Assembly: GCF_022539505.1 (NCBI RefSeq)
Contig: NC_061514.1
Location: 341,728,644-341,792,643, forward strand
Source of the DNA: Lolium rigidum
Lineage: Eukaryota > Streptophyta > Magnoliopsida > Poales > Poaceae
Reading direction: 5' to 3'
Length of the DNA stretch: 64,000 nucleotides
Shown here: positions 1 to 11,055 of the stretch, one piece after another
Numbering within the stretch: the stretch's first letter is position 1
Layout of the letters: every line of letters begins with the position of its first letter
Notes under the pieces: generated by a model
Database searches by the model: none
What the model saw: only the letters and a program-made list of their open reading frames with translations
What the model was told of the DNA's origin: nothing
Translations under genes and position numbers: made by a program

Positions 1-1000
1 AAGACAAGCATCAAAAAGTCTGACATAAGAGTTAACTCATAAAGCAGTAGATTCAAAGTAAAAGCATCGAAGCAACACAGAGGAAGATTTAAGTTTCAGC
101 AGTTGCTTTCAACTTTCAACATACATATCTCATGGATAATTGTCAACACAGAGTAATATGATGAATGCAAATAAGCAAGTATGTAAGAATCAATGCACAG
201 TTGACACAAGTGTTTGCTTCTAAGATGGAAGGAAGTAGGTAAACTGACTCAACATAAAGTAAAAGAAAGGCCCTTTGCAGAGGGAAGCAGGGATTAAATC
301 ATGTGCTAGAGCTTTTTAAGTTTTGAAATCATATAGAGAGCATAAAAGTAAAGTTTTGAGAGGTGTTTGTTGTTGTCAACGAATGGTAGTGGGCACTCTA
401 ACCCCCTTGCCAAACAGGACTTTCAAGAGCGGCTCCCATGAAGGACGTTATCTCTACCAGACAAGGTAGATCATCCCTCTTCTCTTTTGTTTACACATGT
501 ATTTTAGTTTTTATTTATGGATGACACTCCTCCCAACCTTTTGCTTACACAAGCCATGGCTAACCGAATCCTCGGGTGCCTTCCAACATTCACATACCAT
601 GAAGGAGTGTCTATTTGCAAAATTAAGTTGCTTACTGATGAATCAGGGAAAAACATGTGAAGAGAATTATTAATGAAGGTTGATTAATTGGGGGCTGGGA
701 ACCCCGCGCCAGCTCTTTTTGCAAAATTATTGGATAAGCGGATGAAGCCACTAGTCCATTGGTGAAAGCTGCCCAACAAGATTGAAAGATAAAACACCAC
801 ATACTTCCTCATGAGCTATAAAACATTGACACAAATAAGGAGTAATAAAGTTTTGAATTGTTTAAAGGTAGCACATGAAGTATTTACTTGGAATGGCAAA
901 AAATACCACATAGTAGGTAGTTATGGTGGACACAAATGGCATAGGTTTTGGCTCAAGGTTTTGGATGCACGAGAAGAATTCCTCTCAATACAAGGCTAGG

Positions 1001-1229
1001 CTAGCAGGGTTGTTTGAAGCAAACTCAAGGATAAAACGGTGCAGCAAGACTCACATATGAACATATTGTAAGCATTATAAGACTTTACATCGTTTCCTTG
1101 TTGTTCAAGGCTTTGGCTAGCAAGGTTGTTTGAAGCAAACACAAGTATGAACCGGTACAGCAAGACTTACATAAGAACATATTGCAAGCATTATAAAACT
1201 CTACACTGTCTTCCTTGTTGCTCAAACAC
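1001..1229. repeat. Two tandem copies of a 116-bp unit
   Basis: The unit beginning CTAGCAGGGTTGTTTGAAGC at 1001 recurs as CTAGCAAGGTTGTTTGAAGC at 1117, and the similarity runs on through the CAGCAAGACT and CATTATAA segments. By eye the copies are roughly 85 percent alike. They lie in the non-coding interior of W-minus. Confidence 0.75.
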
Positions 1230-1679
1230 AATTACCAGAAAATATCTAGACCTTAGAGAGACCAATCATGCAAACCAATTTCAACAAGCTCTACAGTATT
1301 TCTCCACTAATAGGTTTAAACTACATGATGCAAGAGCTTAATCATGATCTACTTGAGAGCTCAAAACAATTGCCAAGTATCAAATTATCCAAGACAATAT
1401 GAAGCATTTTCTTTTTCCAACCAAATAGCAATAAGTGCAATAGCTTCCAACTTTTGTCATTGAACATTAAAAGTAAAACGAAAAACACAAGTGTTCATAT
1501 GAAAAAGCGGAGCGTGTATCTCTCCCACACAAGGATTGCTAGGATCCGAATTTATTCAAACATAAACAAAAATAAAAACACACGAGACGCTCCAAGTAAA
1601 GAACATAAGATGTGACCGAATAAAAATATAGTTTCAATAGAAGAAACCCGATAAGTTGATGAAGAAGGGGATGCCTTGG

Positions 1680-1754
1680 GCATCCCCAAGCTTAGACGCT
1701 TGAGTCTTCTTGAAATATGCAGGGATGAACCACGGGGGCATCCCCAAGCTTAGG
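1680..1754 (-). repeat. Duplicated polypurine-tract-like motif inside W-minus
   Basis: CTAAGCTTGGGGATGC occurs twice on the minus strand, at 1680-1695 and 1739-1754. The same string sits immediately before the 3' LTR of W-plus at 34943, where it is in the position of the polypurine tract. The two internal copies are therefore tract-like repeats, whatever their present role. Confidence 0.6.
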
Positions 1755-2458
1755 CTTTTCACTCTTCTTGATCATATATCATCCTCCTCTCTTGACCCTT
1801 GAAAACTTCCTTCACACCAAACTTCTCATAAACTTCATTAGAGGGGTTAGTACTCAAAAAAACTTTAATCCACTTTAGCCCTGTAGTGACACATTGAAAG
1901 TACTCAATAAAACATTAGCTACAGCTCTCCACGTCTAGAAAGCCTCACTTAAAGTCCACAAGAGACAATGCAAAAAACAGAGACAGAATCTGTCAAAACA
2001 GAACAGCCAGTAAACACGAATTTTAAAGAGGTACTTACGTTGCTCAAATCAGAAAACTCAAAACTAATGAAAGTTGCGTACATATCTGAGGATCATTCAC
2101 GTAAATTGGCAGATTTTTCTGAGTTACCTATAGAGAATCATACCCAGATTCGTGACAGCAAGAAATCTGTTTCTGTGCAGAAATCCAAATCTAGCATCAA
2201 CATTCTATTAGAGACTTCACTTGGCACACCATTGCAATACAATAAAGATAAGGAGAGGTTGCTACAGTAGTAAAAACTTCCAAAACACAACAAAACAGTA
2301 GTAAAATAAACACATGGGTTATCTTCCAAGAAGTGCTTTCTTTATAGCCATTAAGATGGGCTCAGCAGTTTTAATGATGCACTCGCAAGAAATAAGAGTT
2401 GAAGCAAAAGAGAGCATCAAGAAGAAAATTCAAAACACATTTAAGTCTAACCCACTTC

Positions 2459-3471
2459 CTATGCATAGGAATCTTGTACACAAATAAATTCATGAAGAAC
2501 AAAGTGACAAGCATAAGAAGGTAAAACAAAGAGTAACTTCAAAATTTTAAGCATATAGAGAGGTGTTTTAGTACCATGTAAATTTCTACAACCATATTTT
2601 CCTCTCTCATAATAATTTTCAGTAGCTTCATGAACAAACTCAACAATATAACTATCACATAAAGCATATCTTTCATGATTCACAAACACATAATTTTTAT
2701 CAAGCTCAGAAATAATAGGATTAAAACTTTCAAACTCACTTTTATCAATAACATAACAAGATGATTGATCAATCTCAAAAGATATGGGACTCATAGATAA
2801 AGTCAAGAACTCTCCAATCCCATTTTCATTAGTAGTACAATTGATAGTATCAAGTAACATAGGACCATCATCTAGAGATTTATCATAAACATTTGCCAAG
2901 CAAAACTCTTTAGTACCATGCATTTCGACATCAGGCACAAACAAAGCATTATCATAAGATTTATCAAAGTAGCGTGGATTATCATAGACAACAGTAGCAT
3001 AATTATTCTCACAAGTTTTACTCATAGGTAATATTTCAAGAGAATCCACAGGAACACAACATTCATCCGCCTTTGGTAAGCATGGAGGACAATCAAATAG
3101 TGTAAGAGATAAAGAGTTACTCTATTAGAAGGTTGGCATGGGTAGCTAATCCATTCTTCCTCCTTTTGTTCGTCACTCTCCTCTTCTTTTTCATCCAATG
3201 AGCTTTCAGGTTCATCAATTTCCTCCTCTTTTTCATCCAATGAGCTTTCAGGTTCATCAATTTCTTCTTCCACAAGTTCCTGCAAATTGTGAGTGCATTC
3301 TTGTGCATTAATGAGTCTCTCTTTATAATCAATGATATAAGGATTATCACTGTAGCTTTCTATGCAAAAATTAAGGATAGAAGAGACATAATCTTTAAGG
3401 TCCTTACAAACAACACAAGTTTCATAATTTCTAGCAATGAAGGATTCGATCTCAGAAGCTCCCATAAACAA
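2459..3471 (-). pseudogene. W-family internal protein, broken (two overlapping frames)
   Basis: Two minus-strand frames, 3022-3471 (149 codons) and 2459-3049 (196 codons), overlap by 28 bp and look like one frame broken by a frameshift near 3040-3110. The first part carries a 14-residue acidic unit twice (EIDEPESSLDEKEE, from the 42-bp DNA repeat at 3187-3270). The second part has an MDSLEILPMSKTCENNYATV-type start and many Asp, Tyr and Cys residues. I know similar sequences from common wheat-type gypsy elements that lack pol, but I recognise no catalytic domain. Function unknown; probably an element-encoded protein. Codon use is AT-rich, unlike Tat-A next door. Confidence 0.55.
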
Positions 3472-3605
3472 AACAAATTGTTCTACTTCTTCGAACCCAA
3501 AATGAATATAGTTATTCCAATTATAGTTCTTAATTAAAAATTCCTCACTAAAACCACATTGAAACTTAAGATGTTTAGTATCCTGTTTAGAGCAACAGTT
3601 TATAT

Positions 3606-3610
3606 CATGG
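3606..3610. repeat. Target-site duplication of Tat-A, left copy (CATGG)
   Basis: CATGG directly precedes the TGACATAGG start of the LTR and recurs at 16738-16742 directly after the CCCTTGTCA end of the other LTR. A perfect 5-bp duplication proves a clean integration event. Confidence 0.95.
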
Positions 3611-3990
3611 TGACATAGGCATCCCCAATGGGCCTACCGAAGATAGTACCCGGGGTTTACTGAAGGCCCACTACTCGAAGAATAAGAAGATTCGGAAGCC
3701 CAAGATATTGTTAAGGAAAGCTAGAGTTGTAATAGGAAGCAGTATTTGTAATCTTGCGGGAGGAGTTAGAAATCTTGACTCTGTAACTTGTACATTACGA
3801 ATCCCTCGGCTCCACCTCCTATATAAGGGGGGGTCGAGGGACGAAGAAATCATCGAATCATTGTTTCTAAAACCCTAGTTTCATAATCGTCGAGTACTTT
3901 CGGCTGAAACCTTCGAGATCTACTTGCCCTCTACTTCCAACTAAACCCTAGCCTACAATCCGTAGGCATTGATAAGTTAATCCCTTGTCA
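3611..3990 (+). repeat. Tat-A 5' LTR (380 bp)
   Basis: Runs from TGACATAGGCATCCCC to TAATCCCTTGTCA. It should act as promoter and, in the 3' copy, as polyadenylation region. Differences from the 3' LTR: an A for G in the first 30 bp, loss of CCCG in the middle, a T in the G-run after the TATA box, and C for T near the end. Confidence 0.95.
3820..3826 (+). promoter_or_regulatory. TATA box of Tat-A 5' LTR
   Basis: TATATAA followed by a G-run lies in the middle of the LTR; transcription of the element would be expected to start about 30 bp downstream. Tat-C has TATATTA at the same place. Confidence 0.65.
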
Positions 3991-3991
3991 A

Positions 3992-4010
3992 TTGGCGCCG
4001 ACCGTGGGGA
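3992..4010 (+). other. Tat-A primer binding site
   Basis: TTGGCGCCGACCGTGGGGA begins one base after the LTR. The first 8 bases after the leading T (TGGCGCCG) match the complement of the plant tRNA-Asp 3' end; beyond that the match is poor. Tat-C has TTGGCGCCGTCTGTGGGGA here. Confidence 0.8.
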
Positions 4011-4036
4011 TTAGAGGCGTCAAGGATCCGATCTCG

Positions 4037-6330
4037 ATGGCACGTTCAAGATCGTCGACTTCGTCAACCGCAAACAACGCAATGGATCGAGGTAAACAGA
4101 TCGCAACTGGTCTTGTCGATTTTGTTCCTCACCCGCCCTCCCGTTTGGATGCATATGCATATCTGGAGGAGCCTATGGAGATGACGTTCGGAAGGTTTCA
4201 CTTTCGCGTCGAGAAAGAAGGATCGTATCGTGTCGAAATTCCGATTTCATCGGGATCGTCGGCGGTCGATTCCGATTTTTCAAGCTATACATCGTCAACC
4301 GAATCAGGAGAGGAAGAAACTTCGTCGTCACGCTTCATCAGCACTAGGGCAAGAGAAAAACTTGCCAAGATCTTCAGCGACATGTCGTTTGAGTCATCTG
4401 CGGACTCTTATATAAGCGATGGCTCAAGCAGTGTCGACAGCTACAACTTCATAGACAAATCTACCACAGTGGGCAAGGTCTTCGCCAATCTTAATGATGG
4501 TGTCACCAAACTCGACATAGATCTGGATACAAAATATCATCAGATTTATGTTATCGGAGAACCAAGCCGTGACCAGGAGGAAACATCTGAGGCTTTCGAC
4601 GATTTGGGAAACCCATACGTCGATCCCTCTAATCGCGACAAGGTCTAGGCGATAAATACGTCGGACCTGAGCCTCGCGATAGAGTCCAGCTCCCGCAGGC
4701 AGCATGGGATAGAGCCGCAAGAGCTATGGATGGCTCAGAACCAATGGCTACAACAGCCACGCCAGCAGAGTTGCAAGCATATCAATATAGGCTCGCACGA
4801 GCTGCAAGGGAATTGCAAAAACAGACAGATGCTTTAAATAGAAGAAAGGAGGCAGCCTTGCTTCAAGCAGGCGAAGAGCGGAGTTAAGTCGACAATCTGG
4901 AACTTCGGGAGATAGCCACAGAGAAGCTCGGAACGAGCAAGGTCAAGATTGCAACATATACCCGAAGGAGAAAGAGAGTACCTGGTTCAAAACCTCGACA
5001 TGTCTTTTATGTCGATAGACACAAGAGGAAATATTATCCCCAAGACACCGAAGCTGGGTATATGGCGACACAAGCCTTTATCCTTGCGTCTAGGCCACCT
5101 CCGGAGACCCAAGAGAGGCACTATACAACATGGCAGTGGCGGGAGCCGAAGCCATGGGAACGGCGTTTGCATCAACACCGCCGGAGGGAGCGACAAGGCA
5201 AAATAGTCCACGACCTGCGGCGGCAGCAGCGAGCAAGCTGTCGAAGGAACAAGTGGAGCAAGAGACACGGCAGCACAAGCAAGGGTGGACAGAGCACGGC
5301 AAATCGAAGGGAACATCGGCATTCCCCAGAATTAAACGACGAGGATATGTGCGGTTTGCCGTGCTTCACAAGGAGAGTACGAAAAACTCGAGTCCCTTCG
5401 GGATTTAAGTTGCCTGATAACTTCAAGAAATTCGACGGCCTGCAAGATCCAGAGGATTGGCTAGTTGATTACCTCGAGACGGTGAAGCTAACTGGAGGGA
5501 CTAGGGCAACAGCTATGCAAAGCATCCAAGTGCATTTAAGTGGAGCCGCACGATCTTGGATCAAAAAGCTTCCTCCAGGGTCTATCGACAGTTGGGATAG
5601 CTTCGAAGACATATTCGTCAAGAATTTCCGGTCCACCTGCAAGAAACCCGCATCTCTAGAGGAATTACGGGCGTGTCGACAGAAGCTGACGAGCCAATGA
5701 GAAAATATATCCAAAGGTGGAACATCATCAAAAACTCGGCGAGAAAATATATCCGACGAGAGAGCAATAGATGCGTTTGTCGCGGGGATCGGGCGTGGAG
5801 ATTTTGTCGAGGATTTGGGAAGGACTAATCCAAAGACGGTGTCCGCATTAATGGAAATAGCAAACAGATGGGCGAGATGGAGAAGATGCTGTCCACAACA
5901 AACGGCATAGGTCGCCGGAGGAAGACCGCGGTCGAAATTATCAACCGAGGCGACGATTTCCTCGGCAGTACTCGAGCTATGATGCTCCGGGACAAATCTC
6001 GGCCGGTTTCCGAGCAAATGCAGGAGGAAACAACAGAGATGATTACCAGAGAAGTAATGAGCAACGAGGCGACAATAGAGATGAATCTCGAAACAATAGG
6101 CAAAATAGCGGGCCAAGGTTCCAGAGGCCTTTCGTGTCTCCCGAAGAAATGATGAACGGGCCGTGTCAAATGCATTTTTTCTCGACGACGAACGGAAAGA
6201 GACAGTCGGGACATCTCGCGAAGGATTGTCGCAATTTCCAGGCAATGTTGAGATATGCGGGGGCATGCTAATGCTCGAGCAGCACAAAGAAATCCTCGAG
6301 AACCCAGAAGTGAGGTTCACTTACCACCTC
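4037..6330 (+). pseudogene. gag: Tat-A gag, frameshifted
   Basis: Gag forms the particle that packages the element RNA. The first ATG after the primer site (4037) opens MARSRSSTSSTANN. The frame breaks near 4633 and 4865 (one-base losses relative to Tat-C) and again near 5055 and 5690. The conserved retrotransposon gag core is at about 5400-5680, with the DPEDWLVDYL, AARSWIKKLP and SFEDIFVKNF blocks. A basic, Arg/Asn-rich tail follows. The terminal knuckle region has a CQMHF...GHL.KDC layout (more readable in Tat-C) rather than the usual CX2CX4HX4C. Present copy cannot give one continuous protein. Confidence 0.85.
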
Positions 6331-6380
6331 CTCCCGCAATTACGGACGACAATCGACATCAGCTCAGAATAGCGGCAGCA

Positions 6381-7200
6381 CCTGCACCACCGCCTTACAT
6401 TGATCCTAATTCTAACGGAGCGGTCTCGATGATTCAGAAGGGAAGGCCATCCAATAGAACTCAGAAGGTAATCTCGCGGCAGGTGTTCATGGCAGAGAAA
6501 ATGCCTCCACCAACAGTCGAGTACCTTAATTGGTCGGGGCAAGACATTGGCTTCACTATAGCGGATCATCCACGAGCAAGTTCCTCGACCGAGGCGGTCA
6601 GCACTCATACTACCGAGCGGTCATCGCAGGATTTGACGTATCTCGCGTGTTTATAGATGGCGGCAGCAGCTTAAACCTTATGTACGCAGATACATTAAGA
6701 AAGATGAACATATCCCTAGCAAACTTGAAGCCAACAGACACGAGATTCCACGGTATCACACCAGAGAAGCCAAGCTATTCGCTGGGGAAGATTAATCTCG
6801 ACGTTCAGTTTGGGACCCGAGAAAATTACAGAATCGAGAAGTTGGAGTTTGAAGTTGTAGATTTCCCGTCACAGTACCACGCTCTGTTGGGACGACCGGC
6901 ATACGCTAGATTTATGGCGGTACCACATTATACGTACCTGTTGTGGAGGATGCCTGGACCTAAGGGACCAATCACAGTCAAAGGAAGCTTCGCCCTAGCC
7001 GATAAATGTGATAAGGATTTTCATCGAATATCAGAAACTTTCGGGATGCAAGCTGAGTATTTGGCGTCAAGGCTCATGACTGACTACGACGTGCTGCCAG
7101 ACGTTGGAAGGCCAAATAAAGAATCAACTTTCAACACTGAGAAAAATTCTAAGGAGGTGCAGATTCACCCGACGGATCCAAAAAGACGACATCCATCGCA
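6381..7200 (+). pseudogene. Tat-A protease region
   Basis: Retropepsin-like aspartic protease that would cut the Gag-Pol polyprotein. The frame 6530-7324 reads VFIDGGSSLNLMY at about 6640-6680, where the active-site triplet is Asp-Gly-Gly instead of Asp-Ser/Thr-Gly. The flap and core regions (FHGITPEKPSY, FPSQYHALLGRPAYARFM) follow, the latter being the conserved ALLGR box. Upstream, the linker (PPPYIDPNSNGAVSMIQ) is in another frame. The frame continues toward the reverse transcriptase but shifts near 7190. Confidence 0.8.
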
Positions 7201-8560
7201 AATGACATGGACCTCGCATAGGAAAGCGCGCTCGTCGAGTTCCTCCGTGAGAACTGGAAAATCTTCGCATGGTGTCCAGCCGACATGCCGGGAGTACCCG
7301 GGGAACTTGCCGAGCACCACCTAAACTTGGATCCACTAGCGAGGCCAATCAAACAACCTCGCGACGTTTTTCGGAACCAAATCGCAAGGCTATGCTATCG
7401 GAAATTGATCGGCCGAGAGAAGCTGGTTTTATCAAAGAGCTGCATACAGAGGCCACATGGGTGGCAAACCCAGTGTTGGTGCCAAAGAAAAACACTAAAG
7501 TCCTTCGCATGTGCGTCGATTTTACGTGTTTCAATAAACATTGTCCAAAGGATCACTTTCCTCTCCCGAGGATCGACCAAATTATCGACTCCACGGCAGG
7601 ATGTGAACGTCTTTCCTTCCTGGACGCATATTCCAGGTTATAACCAGATTAGATTAAAAGAAGAAGATGAAGTAAAAACAGCGTTCATCACACCTTACGG
7701 CGTGTTTTGCTACAGAACAATGCCATTTGGTTTGAAAAACGCGGGAGCAACATATCAGAGGATGATGCAGAAGTGTTTGGCGACACAGATTGGAAAAAAT
7801 GTGCAAGTATACATCGACGATGTAGTCATAACGTCAAAAAAGGGGACAACGCTGATCGAAGATCTCAAGGAAACTTTTGACAACCTCGACAAATTCTGCC
7901 TCAAGCTGAACCCGACGAAGTGCTCCTTCGGTGTCCCAGTAGGAGAACTTCTTGGGTTCCTAGTTTCAGCAAGAGGGATTGAAGCAAATCCCGACAAAAT
8001 ACAAGCCATCGTAACAATGAGGAAGCCAACAAAGTTGAAAGAAATACAGCAATTAACTGGGCGAGTCGCAGCTTTGAGCAGATTCGTCGCCGAGGCTGGG
8101 AGAAAAAGCACTACCGTTCTACGCCTTAATAAAGCAAGGGGAGAAATTCCAGTGGAACGAAGAAGCCGATAGAGCTTTCGAGGATTTGAAACGCACAATC
8201 TCGACACCACCAGTCTTGGTGGCGCCGAAAGAAAAGGAACCTCTCCTACTGTACATCACAGCCACACCTCAGGTGGTTAGCACGGTGCTAGTTGTCGAAA
8301 GAGAAGAAGAAGGAAAACTCCATGGAGTGCAAAGGCCGGTATATTTCATTAGTGAAGTTTTATCGCCTTCCAAACAGCGGTAGCCGCAGTACCAGAAACT
8401 AGCATATGGAGTGATTACAACGGCAAGAAAGTTGCGCCACTATTTTTCGGCACACCCGATAATAGTAGTCAATGAAGCACCTCTCTCAAATATACTGAAT
8501 AATCCGGAAGCTACGAGGCGTGTCTCCCTTTGGGGAATAGAACTTTCCCTCGGGACATCA
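7200..8560 (+). pseudogene. Tat-A reverse transcriptase and gypsy RNase H, frameshifted
   Basis: Copies element RNA into DNA. The frame 7269-7643 holds the RT start (ELHTEATWVANPVLVPKK, LRMCVDFTCFNKHCPKDHFP); one extra base near 7637 shifts it to the frame 7285-8172. That frame carries FGLKNAGATYQRMM and the catalytic YIDD box at 7810-7821 (YIDDVV where many elements have YVDD). Thumb and connection follow. Another shift near 8095 leads to the gypsy-type RNase H segment (8186-8560), which has an in-frame TAG at 8381-8383 where Tat-C has a Tyr codon. Not functional as it stands. Confidence 0.9.
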
Positions 8561-8574
8561 CGTATGAAAAAAGG

Positions 8575-9060
8575 AAGGCAATCAAGTCGCAAGTTTTGCC
8601 AGATTTCATCGCAGAGTGGATGGAGCTGCAAAACACGGGACCCCCAGATTTGTCGAGAACTTGGACCATGAACTTTGACGGCTCCAAGAGAGTAGAAGGA
8701 GCTGGCGCAGGAGTGATACTTATATCACCTGAAGGCAACAAGCTAAAATATGTCCTACGGATGACGTTCCCAAACACATCCAACAACGAAGCAGAATACG
8801 AAGCCCTCATACACGGGATGAGAATGGCGAAAGCTTGCGGCGCAACTCGACTAAAATTTTTTGGCGACTCACAATTGGTGGCTCAGCAAGTTATGAACCA
8901 ATGTGATGCAGTCAATGATAGCATGATAGCATACAAGGAGGCGTACAATGAGCTTGAGAAGCTGTTTGATGGATGCGAGGTAAATCACATCGATGAGATT
9001 GAGCAATGATGAAGCCGACGTTCTCGCAAACATCGGGTCGCAGAGTGTCTTCCAATCCCG
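8575..9060 (+). pseudogene. Tat-A second (archaeal-type) RNase H
   Basis: A second RNase H fold follows the gypsy one, which is typical of the Tat lineage. The frame 8530-9009 contains the acidic residues in order: MNFDGS (Asp), NNEAEYEAL (Glu), FGDSQLV (Asp), and the last Asp in SNDEADVLA after a frameshift close to 9000. It would remove RNA from the RNA-DNA hybrid; in Tat elements it is thought to complement a degenerate first RNase H. The frameshift truncates it before the last catalytic residue. Confidence 0.8.
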
Positions 9061-9111
9061 CCAGGCGTATTTTGGGAAGAAATAGCGGAGAGATCCACAA
9101 AGCCAAAGAAG

Positions 9112-10446
9112 GTGCAGAAAAAAGCAAAGGAAGAAAAAACTTCGGCGTCTCTCAAAGAAGCCGTGGAGGACAAAGAGGACCAAGAGCTTGTGATGATGGT
9201 AGAAGTTCCTTGGATGCAAGCGTACATATCGTATATCCTCAGGAAGGAAATACCCGACGATCCAGTCGCGGCAAGGCGAATTATTCGACGATCCAAAGCT
9301 TTCACAGTGGTCAAAGGGGAGCTATACAAGCGAAGTATTTCAGGCGTCTTACAAAGGTGCGTCACACCCGAAGAAGGAAGAATAATCCTAAAGGATGTGC
9401 ATGAAGGAATATGTGGTCACCACGCAAGCAGTCGAGCTATTGCAGCCAAAGTTTTTCGGGCAGGATTTTACTGGTTGACAGCAATCGAGGATGCAAAAGA
9501 GATAGTACGGACCTGCGACGCGTGCCAGAGATTTGCCGCAAAACCTCACTCTCCGGCGGCAGAACTGATGCCAATACCATTGACGTGGCCCTTTGCCCAA
9601 TGGGGACTCGACATGGTAGGCAAGTTGCACAAAGCCTCGCCAGGAGGATATGAGTACCTGTTGGTTGCTGTCGACAAATTCACCAAGTGGGTAGAAGCGA
9701 AGCCAATAAATTTACCAGATGCAGCATCGGCAATAAAGTTTGTGAAAGGCCTCGTTTTTCGGTTCGGAGTGCCTCATAACATTGTCACAGACAACGGCAC
9801 TAACTTTACAGCTAAGGAGTTCAAGGCATACTGCGCAGAAGTAGGCATTAAATTGCACTTTGCGTCAGTAGGACATCCACAAACCAATGGCCAAGTCGAA
9901 AAAGCCAATGGTATCATCTGCAACGGCATTAAAAAACGTCTGCTAGGACCGCTTGAAAAGGCTTGACATACCTGGCCAGAGGAGTTGCCAAGTGTTTTGT
10001 GGAGCATCCGAACAACACCAAATACGGCGACACAAGAAACTCCGTTTTTCCTCGTCCACGGAGCCGAAGCAGTATTACCAATTGAAATAGAACACGATTC
10101 CCCAAGAATAAAAGAGTATGACGAGGAAACATCATGAACAGCTCGGGAGGATGATATGGATGCACTCGATGAAGCTCGAGATGAAGTACTATCACGAGTT
10201 ACCAAGTACCAGCAAGACCTGAAGAATTACCACAGTCGACGATTGCGGCCTAGATCTTTCCAGGTCAGCGATTTGGTCTTACGGCTTAACCAGCAAAGTA
10301 CTGAGAAGCTCGAGTCACCATGGTTGGGACCTTACGTCGTCACGGAAGTCATCGACGGAGGAGCGTACAGGATCAAGGACAAGAAGACAGGGGTTCCCGA
10401 GAAAAACCCCTGGAACGTGGCGCAGCTCAGGCGGTTCTACGCCTAA
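9112..10446 (+). pseudogene. Tat-A integrase with one internal stop region
   Basis: Inserts element DNA in the genome. The frame 9112-9966 has the zinc-binding N-terminal part (HEGICGHH ... CDACQR) and the DDE core: Asp in GLDMVGKLH, Asp in TDNGTNF, Glu in GQVEKANG. A TGA at 9964-9966 and a further TGA at 10135-10137 break the frame; Tat-C reads through at the first site. The C-terminal part (10156-10446, PWLGPYVVTEV, RIKDKK.GVP) resembles the GPY/F-type integrase tail. No chromodomain is seen, as expected for Tat. Confidence 0.88.
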
Positions 10447-11055
10447 AGTCGAAAGATAGTCTTCCTTTGTAAAAATACAATGTACTTGAAACGCCCGCGA
10501 GTTTTCAGACGCACTCTTTTCCTTTTCGGGGCACCGAGTGGGGCCGGAAAGGTTTTTAATGAGGCGGGCTCGCGGTGCTGCAATATAATAAAGATAGTGG
10601 AGATATACTTCTTATTCTTCGACACGCTCGGGGGCTCAATGCCTTCAAGTTACAAAATATATACAATACAGATAAACTAGATTTACCAAAATATTTCGCC
10701 TTGGTACAAGAATACCTCGCCAAATAGAACATCGGAAGCTAACAATTATAAATATAGTGTACTCGTCAAAATTCTATTGCTTTGGTCCAAAAACCTCGCA
10801 ACAAAAATATAAAACGTCACCACCAAGACACTTGGAGGCTCGTGCCCATCGACAGCAAAATATATAGATTCCCTCGCAATAAGAGAAAAATCTTCGGGAT
10901 AAACAAAACAGTATAAGCTCCAGCCAAAGGCTCGGGGGCTTGACGATCAAAAATAGAAACAATACATATTTACGGAGCTTACAACTTTACAATATAAATC
11001 ATGTCTACAAAGACGTATCAATGGTGAACCTACAGCAAGAACAAGGAGAAAACCC
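10447..11055. other. Tat-A spacer after integrase
   Basis: No supported gene. It contains CTCGGGGGCT at about 10628 and 10931, matching the motif of the 3' repeats, and would hold the end of the antisense transcript. Confidence 0.6.

Larger units (their letters stand above)
1..3605 (-). mobile_element. W-minus gypsy element, interior (left part)
   Basis: Interior of a minus-strand LTR retrotransposon whose 5' LTR is at 17105-18635; Tat-A splits it. The assignment rests on continuity across the CATGG duplication and on a motif: CTAAGCTTGGGGATGC, which directly precedes the W-type LTR at 34943, also occurs here on the minus strand (1680-1695 and 1739-1754). No reverse transcriptase, protease or integrase reading frame is visible in the 3.6 kb seen, so the element looks non-autonomous, although the part left of base 1 is unseen. 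The only coding signal is the broken acidic reading frame at 2459-3471. The rest is AT-rich without supported genes. Confidence 0.75.

Noticed and set aside
5469..6320. 283-codon minus-strand frame opposite Tat-A gag
   Set aside because: The + strand carries the conserved gag core; the opposite frame has no motif and is not kept in Tat-C.
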